A stretch of 64,000 bases of DNA, from contig JAHQIY010000004.1 of the NCBI GenBank assembly GCA_019054805.1, positions 7,138,501 through 7,202,500 on the forward strand. Direction: 5' to 3'. Source of the stretch: Brachionus manjavacas (lineage: Eukaryota; Rotifera; Eurotatoria; Ploima; Brachionidae). Of this stretch, positions 35,743-47,390 are shown piece after piece. A program made the position numbers and the translations under genes. The notes under the pieces are model-generated. The model had not been told where the DNA came from and searched no databases. It saw nothing but the letters and a program-made list of their open reading frames with translations. Position 1 is the first letter of the stretch. The number at the start of each line of letters is the position of its first letter.

Positions 35743-38700
35743 ATGTTAAATAATAACTTTTTTAGTTGCTCAAATTCTCGATCACTTCCACAAACTTTAA
35801 CATTTTATTTTATAATTATAACGCTATTTTCCGTAAATTCAAATGCCCTGACAAAATCCGAAAAAAATGTTCTCAAGTAATTGATAATTGTTAAAAAACT
35901 TTAAGTTTAAATAAATCTTTGATTCATAGAGAAAAAGTATTACAAATGTTCGATCATGCTTTTAATAGCTACATGGTAAAAATTTGAATTTAAATTGTTT
36001 ATAAACAAATTCTAAAAAAAACTTTATAAAAGAAATATGCATATCCTGCAGACGAGCTGATGCCCCTTAGTTGTAAGGGCAGGTATCGAATTAAAGAAGC
36101 ACCTCGTGGAGACATTGATGAAGTATTGGGAAATTTCACTTTAACTTTAGTTGATAGCTTAGACACACTAGCTCTGCTTGGAAAAGTTGACCAATTTGAA
36201 CAAGCTGTACGAGATGTAATAAAAAATACCCATTTTGACCGGGACATAATTGTATCTGTCTTTGAGAGTAACATACGTATGCTTGGCGGATTGCTATCCG
36301 GACACATCAGCCTAATATACCTCAAGCAAAGACACTTTCCGAACAGGTTCAACTGGTACAGAAACGAACTCTTAAGCTTGGCTAAAGACCTTGGCTTTCG
36401 TCTGCTTCATGCGTTTAACACGACCACAGGCTTGCCAAGATCTAGAGTAAACTTAAAATATGGCATAACCAAAGAACTAAAGACAGGCGAAAAAAATACC
36501 GCTACTTGTACGGCTTGTGCTGGAACTCTTCTTTTAGAATTTGTTTTGCTATCTCGCTTGAGTGGAGAGAAGGTATTTGAAGATAAAGTTATGAAAACAA
36601 TGGACTACTTGTGGAACAAACGGAATAGAGTGAGTGATTTGGTCGGCACAGTGATAAATATTCATGATGGAGAATGGTTGAACAAGGATTCAAGCATTGG
36701 TGCCGGTATTGACTCCTACTACGAGTATCTTTTCAAAGGCTACATTCTACTTGGTGATGAAAATTTACTTTACCGATTTAACAAACACTATGACTCTATA
36801 ACAAAATACATGAGCGTTAATTTGAATGGAAATAATATTTTGGATGCGGAGGAAGGCTCAAGCTTGAAGACAGTTCACATGCACATGCCAAACAGACAGG
36901 CTCGGAATTACATAGACGCTTTGCTTGCTTTCTGGCCTGGTCTACAAGTTTTAAAAGGAGATATCAAGGGTGCCATTAAATTTCACGAAGTACTCCACCA
37001 AATAGTTAAAAAGCATGATTTTTTACCCGAAGCTGTCCTATTTGACCACTCTATACACTGGTCAAATCATCCACTCAGACCCGAATTCCTAGAGAGTACT
37101 TACTATCTGTACCGAGCCACTAAAGATGACTTTTATCTGGAAATAGGCAAAAAAATGATAGATCAATTGGAAAAATTTTCTCGTGTACCGTGTGGATACG
37201 CAGCCATTGCTGATCTTAAAACAAAGCAAAAAGAAGATCGAATGGACTCGTTTGTCTACGCCGAAACATTTAAATATTTATACTTGATGTTTGCCGATGA
37301 AGATGAACTATTGTTCGATATAGATGATTTTATTTTCACGACAGAGGCTCATTTGGTTCCCTTAGATTTGGATGATTATGCTAGCAAAAAATTCAAAAAC
37401 ACTTCCACAAAAGATAATCAAGCTAACTTTGACTTCTATTCGAATAATTGGAAAGATAAGACGTGTCCAAGTTTAAAGTTTTTGTTCAATTCTCAAGATG
37501 TTTTCGATGCTACGAAAAAAATACGAGATTCAGTTGGGAAAATGAATGAGAAAAAATGTGAAAAAACAACTCCATTTGTTCAAAAGAGCATTAATTTGAA
37601 CAGGCTTGGACAGTTGCCTTTGCGAGCCCAAGACTTTGTTGCCGGTCGAAATGACCATATGAACATACTTAAAAAGATGGGCATTAGCTTGAGCTCCATG
37701 CCAGATGGTAGAGTGCAGTTAATTCACAAAACAAATGAAGCTTTTAATTATGATGACGCTGAGATGGGAATCCTTTTCATGACGGACATGCTGGAATACA
37801 GTAAAAAGTCAGATTTTAAGCTGAAAACAAGCGATGCTGACGAATACCGTTCTTTATCTGTCATTTTACTCTCCAAGCCTTTTGATGGTTCCAAAGTTTA
37901 CCAAGCTGGTCCAGCTCAGTTCGGACTAAAGCTGAAATCAACCTTTGGATCTTTTGGCAAGCTAGTTCTCTCGGAACCGATAGATGCGTGTAGTAGCCTG
38001 AAGGGAAACGCTAGTTACTTTGATAAAATCGTTGTCGCTAAGCGCGGCAATTGCATGTTTGTCGAAAAAGCAAGAATCGCAGAAAAATTTGGCGCAATCG
38101 GTCTGATAATAATTGACAACTCAGAGGAAACTTCTTACTCAACCTCGACATTTTTTGCCATGTCGGGCGATGGAGTGCAGAATGTGACTATTCCAAGTGT
38201 TTTTCTGTTCGGAAATGAGGGAAGTGATTTATTATGGAATCTGAGGTCTTCAATTGGGCTTGTTGCTTTTATTGGTGACAATTTAATGAGCAAAAATTTA
38301 AGTGGTTTGGAAAAAAGTTTAATAATAGACAATGATCAGCTCAAGTTTGTACTTAATGTGACCAAATCACGAGAATGCTTTCTAAAAGAAAAATTTGAAA
38401 TTGTCTTTAAAACAAGTAGCAAGTATTTTCAATGTTTAGTTGATGATTACGAAATGTTGAAAGATTTTTTTGAAATTTTTAATGAAAAAAATAAAATTTC
38501 AAAGCTAAAAGATAAAAATGATGAAGCGATAGAAATAAGTCAAATGTTTGATGAAAATAATAAGGTTGTTCATCGGTTTAAACTTGACGACACAATTGAA
38601 ATCAGGTTCAGAGATGACCATAATGAAAAAAAGCTGATTCTTGATTTAAATCCAATTATTCAGATGCCTGAAAAAATGGCCAAAAAAAACGAAAAAAATG

Positions 38701-38906
38701 ACAACGATTATGCAATGTCAATTTTTGCTACGTTAATTAAAAGATTTGAGCAGAAAACTAATTTTCTTAAACTAGAAAAATCCGATCGATTTAATAAAGT
38801 TTTGTTTAAATTTGTCGCTTCAAAATTAAATCCGACTGAGCATCAATTTACTAAAGATGACGAAAAATTGTTCGATGAACTGGCTAAAAATTTGGATTTG
38901 ATTTGA
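35743..38906 (+). CDS. EDEM3: EDEM3-like ER degradation-enhancing alpha-mannosidase
   Basis: Exons 35743-35876, 35930-35975 and 36033-38906 join in phase, giving 1017 residues (human EDEM3 is 932). The start gives a hydrophobic segment (FYFIIITLFSVNSNA) that serves as signal peptide or anchor, then SEKNVLK, VLQMFDHAFNSYM and YAYPADELMPLSC. The GH47 domain spans about residues 45-510 with NFTLTLVDSLDTLALLG, VFESNIRMLGG, FNTTTGLPRSRVNLKYG, GAGIDSYYEYLFKGY and FIFTTEAHL. A protease-associated domain (about 680-810: KRGNCMFVEKARIAEKFGAIG) marks the EDEM3 branch. EDEM3 trims mannose from misfolded glycoproteins in the ER for ERAD. The C-terminus ends NLDLI, without the KDEL-type signal of vertebrate EDEM3. 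It is convergent with PQBP1. Confidence 0.92.
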
Positions 38907-39436
38907 TTTTAAAAATAGTGATCGGTGTTCTTTGTTATTTTATTTTGTTAAATTTTTTATTCAATCTTTTAAGGCTTTATTTAATAAATATAAAAAAAAA
39001 ATTAAACCGAATCTTATTTAGTATTTTAAGAATCATTATCAAATAAAAAATATTATCAAAATTAATTTTTAACTGGCGAATATCTTGAATTATTAGATCG
39101 ATTGTAACATTTTAGATTTTAAATAGTAAAATTTTTGTTAAGACCAATATTAGTGGAAAAAAAAAACATATTAAAAAGAATAAATCAAATTTTTCTCAAC
39201 ACCATTCTTACTTTAATATAGATTAGAATCAAAAAATATAAACCTTTAAATCAATAGTTTTCTTTGGTTTGTTTTTAATTTTTTCATCAAAGTGATCATA
39301 AGTGAGTAACAAAACAAATATATTAAAAGAATACTGAGCAATCGTAAAAAATAAACATAATATTTGAAAAAGTTTTTTAATTCAAAAATTCATTTATACA
39401 TATAACAACAATTTTTTTTTTTTCTTAATCAGAATT
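38907..39436. other. Intergenic space between convergent EDEM3 and PQBP1
   Basis: The two 3' flanks. AATAAA occurs on the plus strand near 38983 as a plausible EDEM3 polyadenylation signal. Nothing else was recognised. Confidence 0.5.
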
Positions 39437-39437
39437 T

Positions 39438-40350
39438 TTATTGCTTATCTAAACCATCCGACCATGTACCACTTAAGATAAACCAAGTTAAAATAAAATT
39501 TTCAATTAAACACGTGCATAAAAAATTACCGAGGTATATCACTGTAAGCCGCAGGATCCATAGGATCAACCTCGTCCTTTTTATTTTTTTTCGGCTTGCT
39601 TCTTTCTTCTTTTTTATGATCTTTTCGACTGTAATCTACTTTTTTTGCTTCTTTAAATGGCGATTTTATCTCAATTTCAGGGAACTTAACCTCTTAGTTT
39701 TTTAATTCATTCATTTATTCAACTTTAAAATTAATATTCATTTTGAATTTAATAATACTTCGTGGATATTCTATTTTAGCTTTAGGATGAGCAGGAGAAA
39801 TCCAACATACTTGATCAGTTTCAGTATTCCAATAATAATACCTATTTCTAAGATAAAATCAATTTTATAATTAATTTTAAAAATTCATCATAATGTTTTT
39901 ACGTATTAAAATCTGGAACTTCAATCCAGTTTGGTGGTAGTGGATATATTTTCAACATTCGAGCACGTCTTTTTTCCATAATTGGATGATGCTGAAAGTT
40001 CTTGTTTCCAAATTTTTCCGTACAAAAACTTGAGCACTCATGAAATTGGTTATTTTTATTTGGACAGCTTATCAAATCATTGTTTATTTGATTGCCGTTT
40101 TCCTTTAAAATTTTTTATCTTTTAAAAGGAAGATAGAAATTCGGAAAAAAGACAACTTTTGATTCATTAGGTTCATCATAGCTCTCAGCAATAACTTCTT
40201 CCTCTTCAATTGAACGCTTTTTTACTATTTCATCTTTTGAAAAATTTTGGTATTAGGTTTTTTCAGTAATTAGATATTTATACTTTTATCCTTATTTTCA
40301 ACTAGACCTCGCTTAGCAAGTCTAGCTTGAAGTGCTGGTGGTAAGGGCAT
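39438..40350 (-). CDS. PQBP1: Polyglutamine-binding protein 1
   Basis: Six exons: 40284-40350, 40157-40233, 39903-40102, 39759-39847, 39530-39692 and 39438-39471. Phases are consistent and the product is 209 residues (human 265). The N-terminus MPLPPALQARLAKRGLV and EEEEVIAESYDEP match the family. A conserved CPNKNNQFHECSSFC segment, seen in invertebrate orthologues, precedes the WW domain (PPNWIEVPDFNTNRYYYWN, VCWISPAHPKA), which is split by an intron. A charged lysine-rich linker follows, then DEVDPMDPAAYSDIPRG and TWSDGL. PQBP1 is a nuclear, largely disordered protein linking transcription and the U5 snRNP. The protein stops four residues after TWSDGL, so the distal region with the U5-15kD-binding motif is absent. 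AATAAA overlaps the stop codon. The exon 2 donor (GTTGTC) is the least certain. Confidence 0.9.
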
Positions 40351-40832
40351 GATGTTATTTTAGAAAGAATTTTTCAAATTCAATTTTAAATATGAACTAA
40401 TTTATTCATCAAATTTCAACTTTATTCATTTGTAAAATATTTTCAAAACTATCTTGAAATTTTCTTAGGAAATTAAACTTATTTAAGTAATTTTTTATAA
40501 ATCATAAAAAGCTTATCTTTATAGATTTTTTAATATTAAGATTAAAACATTTAGATTTAGATATTTTATGAAAATGGGTCATAACACTAAAATCAAAATT
40601 TCAAACATATGATTACATCACAAGTGCATAATCAAGATTTTGATTTTTGATTTTTTATGTCAAAACTAATTTTATTCAAAAAATTTCAAAAGCAATTTAA
40701 ATTTATTTCTTGTAATTTAAATAAATACAAAAGAAACTTAAATTTGCAAGAAAGGGACTTTGGTTTTTTTCTTTAATAAAAACATATAACACGAGTATTT
40801 AATATATAGTAATTCAGGGTTGGGCCGATAAT

Positions 40833-42473
40833 GGGGTAAAACCGTGAATTCTTCTTTGAATGACCATAACTTTCCTTTGAAAAAAAATTTTTCTATAAAA
40901 TAAAAAAAAGAATTTGAAGAACGTCTTTGTTAATAAAAATGACCAATAAAAAAGAATTTTTTATTTATCATTTAAACGACTAATCTTCGCTACTTAAAAG
41001 AAAATGCCGATCCTGAAGTTAAAAAATTAAACAATTATCAAGCTTCTGTGCGCTTTAACATTCCATATTAAACACTTAACGACCGAAAAAATGAAAAGTA
41101 TAAAAGACCTGCAAATGGTAAAGGTGCTAACCCATGGATCCCTTAAGAATTTGAAACGCTTTTAGTTGAAGTGATGTAATATCGACAAAATAAACCCTAA
41201 AAATATTTGGAATGTTGACGAGACTGGTTTTTCATGTGATCCGAGAAAAACAAAAATCATTTGCAGAAGAACTACAAAAAACCCTTTGGTTTTGATTGGA
41301 AATAATGAAAAATTTTCTTATACAGTTGAATGTTGTTGTAATGCAATAGGAGAATTTATACCACCATTTGTTATTTACAAAGCAAAAAATCTATATGATA
41401 AGTGGTGCTTTGGTGGTCCGAGGGGTACGGTATACTCAACTTCACCTTCTGGTTGGATGGAAGCACAGCAATTATTGCAATGGTTCAAAAGTGTTTTTTA
41501 ATACATGTTGCAAAAGACAGGTTTTGTTCTTAGATATTTCCCATATTTTGATTGAGCTTAAAAAAATGGCAATGGAGAACAACGTAAGGTTAATTTGCCT
41601 ACCGCCTCATTCATCTCATATTTTGCAACCTCCTGACGCTGGCGTTTACGGACATGTTAAGAGAGAGTGGAGAAAATTATTAAAAGAGCACTATAGAATT
41701 ACTTGCCAACAAAATGTTGATAAGTTTGTTTTTCCTAAGCTTTTAATAACAATTAAAAGCAAGTTGGGAAAAAAAACAAATCGGCCAACCTAGTTGAAGA
41801 GGCGAAAAAGTCATTGGTTCAATCTGTTCTTCTACAATCAGCAAATATAGAGAAAACGTCAACAAAAAAAATGAGGATTAAAAAAAAGTGAAGTTTTGAA
41901 TGAGAATCAAGTTTTGAAACAATTAGAAGATGAAGAGGCAAAAAAGTTGAACAAAAAGAGGAAAAAAGTGACAATAATCAGTGATGAAGAAGATGAAGAA
42001 GAGTCTGAAATTGAAATATCTCCACTGAACGACAAAAAAAGTTGTTTCAAATGTAAAACAGTATTTGGAAAAGTCAAAACAAATGGATTTCTTGTGAGAA
42101 ATGTAACAATTGGTCTTGTGGAAAATGCCTTCCAAGAGGCTTTGATTTAACTATGGAATTTTGTGTTCAAAACAGTGTTCTAAATAGATAAATTTTGTTT
42201 TAAAATAGGATACTTATATTTTTTTATATTTTTTTTGTATATTAATTGCTTGAATTTATGTAATTCACGGATATACCCCAATGTAAGCGTTGAAACGTTA
42301 ATGAAAGATCTTATTTTATTTTAACTATAACTTTTGAATCGTTCTTTTATTATAAATAACGTTTTTTTTAAATTAAAGACAATATTCTCTTTTATTATTT
42401 TATATTTTTCGAAAAAAAAAATAAATCTCACAACTAATTAGCGATCAAATAAAAGAATTCACGGTTTTACCCC
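40833..42473 (+). mobile_element. Decayed pogo/Tigger-like DNA transposon with 21-bp terminal inverted repeats
   Basis: Perfect inverted ends lie at 40833-40853 and 42453-42473 (GGGGTAAAACCGTGAATTC plus TT). The interior encodes a DDE transposase in broken frames. An N-terminal DNA-binding piece (DPEVKKLNNYQASVRFNIPY) has later stops. Then come IWNVDETGFSCDPRKTK (first catalytic Asp), CNAIGEFIPPFVIYKAKNLY, a frameshift near 41500, VLFLDISHILIELKK (second Asp), and LPPHSSHILQPPDAGVYGHV (third Asp). The C-terminal part has an acidic stretch and a cysteine array (CFKCKTVFGK, CEKCNNWSCGKC), again frameshifted. This order is typical of pogo/Tigger/jerky-type transposases. At least three stops or frameshifts make it inactive. 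A TA dinucleotide lies just outside each TIR, but at unequal distance. Confidence 0.85.
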
Positions 42474-43674
42474 GTTTGACTATATTCCTTGTAATGGTTT
42501 ATTAGATTAAATGGATAATTTCAGTTTAAAAAAAAAAACTTTACCAGACATTCACAATTCGATTCTTATTTAATTAAAAAAATTAATGAAAACTTTTTAG
42601 TTAGTACTAGATGTAGATGAAAAAATTTTTTGGAATAAATTCATTTTAAATTGGGCTACTACGTTAGATTTTGTTGAAATTTAATTTCTGCTTAACTCTG
42701 CAAATTTAACAAAACTTATTGTATGTTTGATTCAACTTTAAATGTTGCGATTTGTTGCATTCACAGAACAAATTTTAAACTTTTAGAAAAAAAATTTTTC
42801 AATTTTTTCTAAATTTTTTTTCAGTTCTTTTTGTATTGAATTTTATAAAACCCTAAAAACGAGTAATTAAAAAAAAAAGATTTATCTTTATTCTAATTTT
42901 AGAATAAAGATAAATGCAATATTTTTGATTGAAAAAAAAAAGAGGTGTGTTCAATTTCAATATTTAATATTTATTATCTGACTATACTTCATTTTTTTTT
43001 TAAATTAGTAATTTTCAAAAAATCTTGAATTCATAATGTTAGAAAATAAATTTCTTAAATTAAATAAACTATTAATTTTTTAAATAATTTTTGATAATTC
43101 ATTCTTTTTCAATAAGATTTAATTACGATTAAAAATTTAATATATTTTTTGATTTGATCCTTAAATGAATAAAAAAGACTGCTTTGAATTACATAAAATT
43201 AAAAAAAAAAAAAATAAAAGAAAAAAATATTAATTTTTATTTTAAAAAATTCACATATTACTTTTTAGCAAATTAAAAAAATTAAAGAAAACTCTTCTTT
43301 TGAGTACTACATAAGGTTGAATTTGGCTAATTCATTTTTTATTTTTTTTTGCATCAAAATGATTATGGTCAATGGTTAAATTCCCTTAGTTCACATGAAT
43401 TTGAAGTTTATTTTAAATTTTGTTTAAATTTTTTTACAATTCTCGTTTTTACTTGAAAACTCAAATTTGAAACTTAAATTTAAAAAAATAGAAAAATCTT
43501 GTACAGATTTTAGAAAAAAAAAATTTGTTTTGTCATTCACCTTACTTAAGTTAGCCACCTGGTTAGAAAAGATAAGAATTTTTTTATCGATACAGCATTG
43601 CAAAGATTAATTTTTTTATCATTTTTATTAAGTAATATTCGAAAAAAGATGACTTTTCCCACCCATTATGTCAA
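42474..43674. other. AT-rich gap upstream of cathepsin L
   Basis: No gene recognised. It contains the perfect hairpin at 42880-42915 and long A/T runs. Confidence 0.5.
42880..42915. repeat. Perfect 15-bp inverted repeat with 6-nt loop
   Basis: ATTTATCTTTATTCT, loop AATTTT, then the exact reverse complement AGAATAAAGATAAAT. No gene context gives it a function, and chance is possible in AT-rich DNA. Confidence 0.6.
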
Positions 43675-43682
43675 TATAAATA
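43675..43682 (+). promoter_or_regulatory. TATA box of the cathepsin L gene
   Basis: TATAAATA lies 44 bp before the start codon, which places transcription start about 20 bp upstream of the ATG and implies a very short leader. Fits a strongly expressed digestive or lysosomal protease gene (inference). Confidence 0.55.
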
Positions 43683-43725
43683 CAAATTGAATAGAATTTT
43701 TTTATATACCAAAAATAAAGAAAAA

Positions 43726-44769
43726 ATGAAAGGTTTAATTCTTGTTTTCGCTTTAGTCTGTGCTGCATCAGCATTGGACTCATCATTAAATGCCTATTGG
43801 CAATCATTTAAAACCGTCCACCAAAAGAACTATGCCAGTTCATCGGAGGAATTATATAGACGTCAAATTTGGGAAAACAATCTTCAATTCATCAGACAGC
43901 ATAATCAAGAAGCCCAACTCGGCCACCACACTTTTACTGTTGCCATGAACAAATTCGGTGATTTGGTAAACAATCAATTTTAATCTTAAAACAAAATAAT
44001 CATTATTTTTATTCAGACAGGTCAAGAATTCGGAAACTTGTACAATGGATTTAACATGACCAGTGTCATGAATAGAAGACCTGCAAGACAGTTTGTCGCT
44101 AAAAACGTAGCTGTTCCAGATGCAGTCGACTGGAGAACTCAAGGTTACGTCACCCCAGTTAAAGATCAAGGTCAATGCGGTTCATGTTGGGCTTTCTCAG
44201 CTGTCGCCTCTTTGGAAGGTCAACACTTCAAACAATCTGGTAGCTTAGTCTCTTTGTCCGAACAAAATTTAGTCGACTGTTCAAGAAAATATGGTAATAT
44301 GGGCTGCAATGGTGGTTTGATGGATCAAGCTTTCGAATACATTAAAGCTAACAATGGCATTGATACCGAAGACTCATACCCATACACTGCCAGAGATGGA
44401 AAATGCAAATTTGATCCATCTGCTGTTGGAGCCACTGATACTGGATATGTAGATATTCCACAAGGTGATGAAAAAGCTTTGACCGAAGCTATTGCTAACA
44501 TTGGCCCGATTTCAGTAGCCATTGATGCCAGCAGAAGCTCATTCCAATTTTATTCAAAAGGTATCTATTCAGATAGAGGTTGCAGTTCAACCAGACTTGA
44601 TCATGGTGTTACTGCTGTCGGTTATGATTCAATGGGACAAGGAAAAGATTATTACATTGTCAAAAATTCATGGGGAACCAGCTGGGGTGATAAAGGTTAC
44701 ATCTGGATGGCCCGTAATGACAAAAATATGTGCGGTATTGCCACTGCTGCTTCATATCCATTAGTTTAA
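43726..44769 (+). CDS. Cathepsin L-like cysteine protease, complete
   Basis: Exons 43726-43965 and 44017-44769 (51-bp intron, phase 0) encode 330 residues, the usual preprocathepsin L length. The start is the ATG at 43726, giving signal peptide [18 protein letters not shown]; an upstream frame extension has no ATG and is ignored. The propeptide has an ERFNIN-type helix ([19 protein letters not shown]) and a GNFD-type motif (VAMNKFGDL). The mature enzyme starts near VPDAVDWR. Catalytic residues are the Cys in QCGSCWAFS (about 138), His in DHGVTAVGY (about 276) and Asn in KNSWGTSWG (297). The oxyanion Gln precedes CGSC. It is a papain-family endopeptidase acting in lysosomes or the gut lumen. 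A paralogue sits at the right edge of the window. Confidence 0.95.
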
Positions 44770-46279
44770 ATATTTAATTTAATTAAATTTTTTTTTTTTT
44801 AAAACTTTATTAATAAAATAAATAGAATACGAATCCAGTTTAAATCAATATTACTAATGTATTTAAAATGTATAAGGGTTCATCTTTTTTATTCTAACAT
44901 ACTTTAAAAAAAAATTTTCTGTATTTAATAAAAGACAATATCATGATATCTTTGCTCATTTGATCATCAGAGACACACGCCCATTTCAGTCAAATCAATT
45001 TTCATGCAATTTTAGTACCCGATGCAACAATAGATGGTTAATGCAAAAATTTTGAAAACCTTTGGTTTGGTAAATTTTTCATTCTTTTTCTGATGATACA
45101 TTTGTTTATTATTATTATTAAATAAATTTTCCAGCACTCCAATCAAGATCAGAAAATTTTTTACCTATTTCAAGTCCACAAAGCTTGTTTTCAGAATTTT
45201 ACTGATGTAATGCCATAATTTTTGAAAAATCCATGTTTAAAAATGATTTTATGGTCTAAAATCAAGAGTCAAGTTAAGCTTCAACTTTTGTCAGCTTTAA
45301 TACTTTACGCATAATCAGAAACAAAAATTAAAGCAAGCTAAAAATGGCTAATTGATTAAGCTTTATGCTGATAAAATGGTGAACATATGTTTTTCATTAC
45401 ATGAATATTATCATAAAAAAAATTTTGAGATTTGACATAAGACTGATATTAATATACTTTTACAGTTTTTAAAAATCGTTAAATTTAAATTTAAGTTTGT
45501 TTAATCCTTTTTATATACAGTATTGAAACGCCACGTTGATTTTGTTTAAAGTTTTGGTTACCTAGACAATAGTAAAAACGCGTATTTTTTCTTAATGATA
45601 GTTTTTTAAAACAGGGTTTTTTTATGTTAACACAAATCACATAACTTTTTATAAAGAATTAAATTTACGTAATTTTTCAGTAATTTAAGCAAAATTTTTA
45701 TTATTCAATATTAAAATTTTGGTAAAATCTACTAAAATAAGGAAATTTACAAGAATAAATGTAAATTAATAAAATAAAATTTTTATAAGCATTTTAAATT
45801 TTGTAAATTTATCGAAAACTTCATTTTCTCTATTTTGACTTTTAATGCTGCTCAATCGTTTTTAATGCTATTTGTTGCATTAAAATTGTTGTTGTATTTT
45901 GTGTTGTGAATTGATACGAGTTTAATTAAGGATTTAGACTAAGATGTTTAAAATAATGTCCTTTTTTTTTAAAAAAAGTCATATTAAATTTTCATTTTTG
46001 TGTATTATATTAATTTTTTTGCTGAGATCATTATGTTTATTTAAAAAAAAATGGTTCCAATGGTGCATGTCGTATTGATTACTGCCTAAAATAACCTATT
46101 AGAAATATTATATGTTGAAATAATTATGTAGAAATAAGCATAAGCCATTAGATTCAAACGATCTCTAGATAAATTTTGCAAGTAGTCACAATAATTTCTA
46201 GTAAAATATTCAGACTTAAAGGTCCAACTTGAGCCTTAAAATCTAAATATTTACGTTTCAAAAAATTTAAAAACTATGT
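44770..46279. other. Intergenic, nothing identified
   Basis: Cathepsin L 3' flank, with AATAAA near 44813, then AT-rich sequence. No gene, RNA or clear transposon end was found. Confidence 0.5.
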
Positions 46280-46316
46280 TATTTTTAAATTCTCTAAACC
46301 TATTCGTGATAGCTGG
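46280..46316. repeat. 37-bp direct repeat, left copy
   Basis: Differs at two positions from 47776-47812, same orientation, with core TTCTCTAAACCTATTCGTG. The two copies flank the non-LTR fragment about 1.5 kb apart. Origin unknown. Confidence 0.7.
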
Positions 46317-46537
46317 TTTAATTGGAATAAAACAATTTAAATTGAAATTATTTTAAAATTTAATTTACAATTATATAATGAATCTAAGAAAAATTTTGTC
46401 CAATTTATAAATTTTTTTATTTGAAATAGAAATTTTAAATTTAAGGGATTAATCAAAAAAGTCGGCTTCAGTTGATTCCTTATAGAGTCATTATGGATAT
46501 TTTATTTTAAAATTGCAAAAGATAAATCACGATTATA

Positions 46538-46552
46538 TAGTAGTAGTAGTAG
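46538..46552. repeat. (TAG)n trinucleotide run at the 3' end of the non-LTR element
   Basis: Five TAG units on the plus strand (CTA on the element's coding strand), 20 bp beyond the element's stop codon. A simple-repeat 3' tail instead of poly(A) is typical of CR1/L2-type elements. Confidence 0.6.
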
Positions 46553-46570
46553 TTGTTCTTGCTGCGACAC

Positions 46571-47390
46571 CTAACATGTAGATTGTCTAAGCCCATCACC
46601 GCCAAATGGCCGTGTAGAGCTGTAGCAGCCGATTCCATTGAACTTATCTAAAGCCATTTTAAAATTAGCGGTTGACTTGGATTTCACCACGTTTTCTGGC
46701 AACCTGTTCCAATGCGGAACTACTCTGTTTGAGAAAAATACATGTCTGGCATTTACTGCAGCCGCAAAATCGTTTCTAATTTTAGCTGGGAAACTTTCTC
46801 TCTGGACTCTGATGCTATTTCCTCTTAACGCCCCGGCTGGTCCCTTGTTTTCTGATTTATTCACTAGATTCTTGACCAAGCTTACCTTTTCTATTCCATT
46901 CACTAGTTTGTACATTTCAATCAAGTCCCCTCTCACTCTTCTTTCACTCAGCTTTGTCAGTCCTAATTTTATCAGCCTCTTTTCATACGGCATGTTTCTT
47001 ACAGACAAAGGTATTTTTGTTGCCCTCTCTTGCACCTTTTCCAACGCATTCACGTCCATTTTCATACTTGGATTCCAAACCTGCACTGCGTAATCTAGAT
47101 GGGGTCTCACCATGGATATATACAATCTTACCCACAGTCTTTCCTCTCTACTTTTAAACGTTCGCTTTAGCATTCCAAGAACCCTACTCGCTTTCGCACA
47201 AGCACTTTTCACTTGGCTGGTCCACTTTAAATCTGATGAAACCATCACTCCAAGATCCCTTTCACAATCTGTGGTCGCTAGTATAACATTCCTGTTGCTT
47301 TTTTGTGTATATTTATGCCTTTCATTTAGTCTGCCGAAATGCATTACTTAACATTTGTTAGCACAAAGTCCCATACGCCAAACCTCTATA
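46571..47390 (-). pseudogene. 5'-truncated non-LTR retrotransposon, C-terminal part of the reverse transcriptase ORF
   Basis: A 257-codon frame (46571-47344) reads MHFGRLNERHKYTQKSNRN, ERDLGVMVSSDLKWTSQVK, VRPHLDYAVQVWNP, LEKVQERATKI, LIKLGLTKLSERRVRGDLIE and VPHWNRLPENVV. This is the conserved region behind the palm/thumb domains of jockey/CR1-like elements. Reading upstream, GLCANKC precedes a TAA immediately before VMHFG, where family members have an unbroken CKVMHFG-type sequence. Similarity ends near 47390, so the catalytic RT domain is lost. The 3' end has a trinucleotide tail. It resembles the older relic at 23150-23530. It cannot move by itself. Confidence 0.8.

Noticed and set aside
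41923..42135. Minus-strand open frame opposite the pogo-like element C-terminus
   Set aside because: Phenylalanine-rich complement of the lysine/glutamate-rich transposase tail.
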